Below, piece after piece: positions 62,206-64,000 of a DNA stretch of 64,000 nt. The DNA lies in assembly GCA_016932475.1 (NCBI GenBank), contig JAFGCU010000037.1:28782-92781 (forward strand), written 5' to 3'. The stretch's first letter is position 1, and each line of letters opens with the position of its first letter. Under the pieces are notes generated by a model that saw nothing but the letters and a program-made list of their open reading frames with translations, was not told the origin of the DNA and searched no databases. This DNA comes from Anaerolineales bacterium. Lineage in GTDB: Bacteria; Chloroflexota; Anaerolineae; Anaerolineales; RBG-16-64-43. The translations under genes and the position numbers were made by a program.

Positions 62206-62985
62206 TTATCTCCAATCCACCGATAACCATCGGAAGTAATCCGGAAAATTGCCGATCCAATAATCGCCGGAATGACCGCCCGGGCTGAAAATCTCGGCAT
62301 GGGCGATCCCGGCTTCCTCCAACAGCGGGATGAGCACTTTGGCGCGCCGGAGCATGTACGTGTCGTTTTCGCCGACGTTGAGAAACACCCGCGGCGTCAT
62401 CCCCTCCGGGATGGCCGCCAGCCAGGCGCGGATGGATTCTTCCTCGCCGTCCGCCGCGCCGTTGCCGAAGATCCCCGCCGTCGCGAACAGGTCATAACGC
62501 CGGAAAGCCAGGTGATAAGCAACCGCCCCGCCGAACGATCCGCCGGCCGCCGCGCGGAACCGCCGCTCCGGGCGGGTCCGGAATTGGGCATCCACATATG
62601 GAAGGATCCTTTCGATGACAGCCCCGGCGTCGATATCGGGAAAAACCCCGCCGACGCCTATCAGGATGAAGGGCGGGATTTCTCCGCTGAGGATCATATC
62701 TTGCGCGATCCGTTCCGCGCCCGATCCAACGAAAGCGTCCTGCATCCCGCCAAACCCCGGGAAGAGGTACAGGACCGGGTAGCGCTGATCCGGATTCCCG
62801 GCGTAACACGGCGGCAGGTATATGTTGATCCGCGTCGAGGCATCCACATCCGCGGTTTGTATGGCGCCGGAATCGATGCAGGCCATCGGCGCAAGGGTCG
62901 GGCTCGGTGTCGCGCGGATCGCCGGGGAGGCGCAACCGGCCGCAGCCAGCATCCATACCGGTGCCAGAAATAATTTATTTGCCAT
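62206..62985 (-). CDS. lipoprotein esterase (putative esterase family), copy 1
   Basis: 259 residues. Signal with lipobox AAAGC, Thr/Pro linker, NIYLPPCYAGNPDQRYPVLY and LFPGFGGMQDAF; nucleophile GGSFGG near residue 150; LNVGENDTYML, FSPGGHSGDYW and FRWLSVDWR at the end. It matches the downstream copy along its full length, so a tandem duplication is likely. Start 62985 (MANKLFLAP); the longer frame upstream is antisense to another reading frame and lacks a signal. Confidence 0.87.
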   Translation of the reverse strand: MANKLFLAPVWMLAAAGCASPAIRATPSPTLAPMACIDSGAIQTADVDASTRINIYLPPCYAGNPDQRYPVLYLFPGFGGMQDAFVGSGAERIAQDMILSGEIPPFILIGVGGVFPDIDAGAVIERILPYVDAQFRTRPERRFRAAAGGSFGGAVAYHLAFRRYDLFATAGIFGNGAADGEEESIRAWLAAIPEGMTPRVFLNVGENDTYMLRRAKVLIPLLEEAGIAHAEIFSPGGHSGDYWIGNFPDYFRWLSVDWR

Positions 62986-62987
62986 TA

Positions 62988-63251
62988 ATGCTGTCTTATT
63001 CGGATTCGGTGTCGGTTGGTGGAACTGCCTTTGCCAACATCCAGACGAAGCCGGCGGTGGCCTGCTCGATCCAATACTACACTCCGGCCGGCACGGACTC
63101 GACCGCTCAGGGTTTGGCTCCGCAGACATCGGATGCAGAAGGATATTGTTCGTGGTTTTGGAATATTGGCTCCCGGACGAAACCCGGCACAGGCAGAATT
63201 GTTATAGCCGCGAACGGGATGAGCAATCAATTCCCAATAACAGTCACCTAA
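62988..63251 (+). pseudogene. 5'-truncated Ig-like domain fragment
   Basis: 87 codons from an ATG at 62988 encode one beta-sandwich domain: SVSVGGTAFANIQTKPAVAC, SDAEGYCSWFWNIGSRTKPG and GRIVIAANGMSNQFPITVT. This type of domain normally sits at the end of longer secreted proteins in this kind of bacterium. There is no signal peptide or ribosome site, and the region directly abuts the divergent esterase gene, so the 5' part seems lost. It ends 3 bp before the next gene. Confidence 0.55.
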
Positions 63252-63254
63252 CCG

Positions 63255-63962
63255 ATGGAACAGCGGAACCTCCTTCGCCACCCATTATTCCTTTCACAGC
63301 TTTGGGCGCTTTCCGGATTTATTTGTTTTTCCTGCATGAGCTTTGTCCTTCTCATATCACCTCCATCCGCAGCTGCACAACCAGGTACGGCGGCCGACAT
63401 ACAGTCACCGATTATTCAACCGACGGCGTTCATCCCGCGATCGTCCACCGTTACCATGGAAGCGCCGACATCGGCAATATCAGCCTCTTCATCAAACAAG
63501 AGCTCTCCAGAACCTGCGGAAACGGCTTTTGCTCTTGGAGCAGGGAGTCTTCAAGTAATCTTCATCGATGTCGGACAGGGTCTATCTGTTCTAATAATCG
63601 CTCCCGATAGAGAAGCAGCGCTTTTCGACGGCGGACCCGCGGATGCTGGTTCCGTGGTGTTGTCGACGCTTGCGAAACATAAAATTGAAGCCCTTGACAT
63701 CATGTTCTCCTCTCACCCACATGAGGATCATATTGGCGGACTTATAGACGTGCTCCATCAAATACAAGTTGATAAAGTCATCACCAATGGACAATCGCAC
63801 ACCACGTCAACCTACGAGGATTTCCTGGACGCGATACTGGCTACGGACGCGGAGTATATAGAGACAGGCCTGGGGGGATCATTCCCAATGGGATCTATTG
63901 CCTTCCAGATATATTGCGCCTCCCCCCATTTGACGGACACTGAGTTAAGCCTGAACGGATAG
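63255..63962 (+). CDS. secreted metallo-beta-lactamase-fold protein (ComEC-like), stops early
   Basis: 235 residues. A signal or anchor (LWALSGFICFSCMSFVLLIS) and a Ser/Thr/Pro linker to about residue 95 precede an MBL-fold domain: LQVIFIDVGQGLSVLIIAP, ALFDGGPADAGS, and the metal site HPHEDHIGG near residue 155. Such ComEC-like MBL domains need about 60 more residues. The frame stops at TAG (63960-63962) and reads on AALIFVRGKIPQ to the window end, where the family has a VVLRLVYG-like strand, so this may be another premature stop. Hydrolase activity on phosphoesters is possible for intact relatives. Confidence 0.75.
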   Translation: MEQRNLLRHPLFLSQLWALSGFICFSCMSFVLLISPPSAAAQPGTAADIQSPIIQPTAFIPRSSTVTMEAPTSAISASSSNKSSPEPAETAFALGAGSLQVIFIDVGQGLSVLIIAPDREAALFDGGPADAGSVVLSTLAKHKIEALDIMFSSHPHEDHIGGLIDVLHQIQVDKVITNGQSHTTSTYEDFLDAILATDAEYIETGLGGSFPMGSIAFQIYCASPHLTDTELSLNG

Positions 63963-64000
63963 GCGGCGCTCATATTCGTCCGGGGAAAGATACCCCAACG

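Noticed and set aside
26663..63962. TAG recoding (pyrrolysine or similar), suggested by two in-frame TAG codons.
   Set aside because: aroC, oppC and the NTPase-kinase end in TAG exactly at normal family C-termini, so TAG is used as a stop. Two isolated lesions are better explained by mutation or sequencing error.
1..64000. CRISPR arrays, rRNA, tRNA and insertion sequences with transposases.
   Set aside because: No regularly spaced direct repeats, no rRNA signatures, no cloverleaf and no transposase-like frame seen. The repeats present are small palindromes.

Overview
The window is high-GC bacterial chromosome with dense, mostly single-strand operons, many Thr/Pro-rich lipoproteins, two large carbohydrate transport/hydrolase clusters, leaderless-looking promoters and abundant small palindromic repeats. 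Gene content (AroH-type chorismate mutase fused to prephenate dehydratase, shikimate kinase fused to dehydroquinate synthase, STAND-like NTPase proteins, RCC1-repeat lipoprotein, DUF1015) fits a member of Chloroflexota, probably Anaerolineae. This assignment is inference from gene style; there is no rRNA or marker gene here.

1-10.7 kb, minus strand: an almost complete aromatic amino acid operon, transcribed pheA(CM-PDT)-aroF-tyrA-aroA-aroE-aroC-aroKB-aroQ, followed by a DUF1015 gene cut by the window edge. It converts PEP and erythrose-4-phosphate to chorismate and on towards Phe and Tyr. Upstream of pheA I read a complete transcription attenuator: promoter, a 24-codon leader peptide with four Phe and three Tyr codons in eight, an alternative antiterminator pairing, and a GC hairpin with a U tract. 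This is the most striking item in the window. EPSP synthase also carries Ala where the glyphosate-sensitive enzyme has Gly.

10.7-16.3 kb: a broken AT-rich gene, a short-chain dehydrogenase, a three-gene ABC exporter (minus), a small lipoprotein and a truncated phzF ending at a palindromic repeat.

16.3-29.8 kb, minus strand: a carbohydrate utilisation operon: oppF - Tat-lipoprotein binding protein (interrupted by one amber stop) - oppB - oppC - oppD - GH115 alpha-glucuronidase - membrane protein - large unrecognised protein. A consensus promoter lies about 780 bp upstream of oppF, and a 17-bp hairpin separates the binding protein gene from oppB.

30-40.7 kb: an RCC1-repeat lipoprotein (minus), then on the plus strand three related STAND-like NTPases, each with a different partner module (OmpR-type winged helix; multi-TM/GAF; Ser/Thr kinase), with a bactofilin-like membrane protein between them. 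The kinase 3' end is duplicated beyond the gene.

40.7-49.8 kb: an AT-rich lipoprotein, a helical hypothetical protein, a phosphate (Pst) locus with two divergent pstB genes, a membrane protein plus winged-helix regulator pair behind a palindromic operator, and a radical SAM/HhH protein.

49.9-64 kb: a frameshifted lipoprotein, a GH27 alpha-galactosidase with MalF/MalG-type permeases and a PIG-V-like membrane protein, an ABC-2 exporter (minus), an aldo/keto reductase, three lipoprotein esterases, and a beta-lactamase-fold gene that stops early at the right edge.
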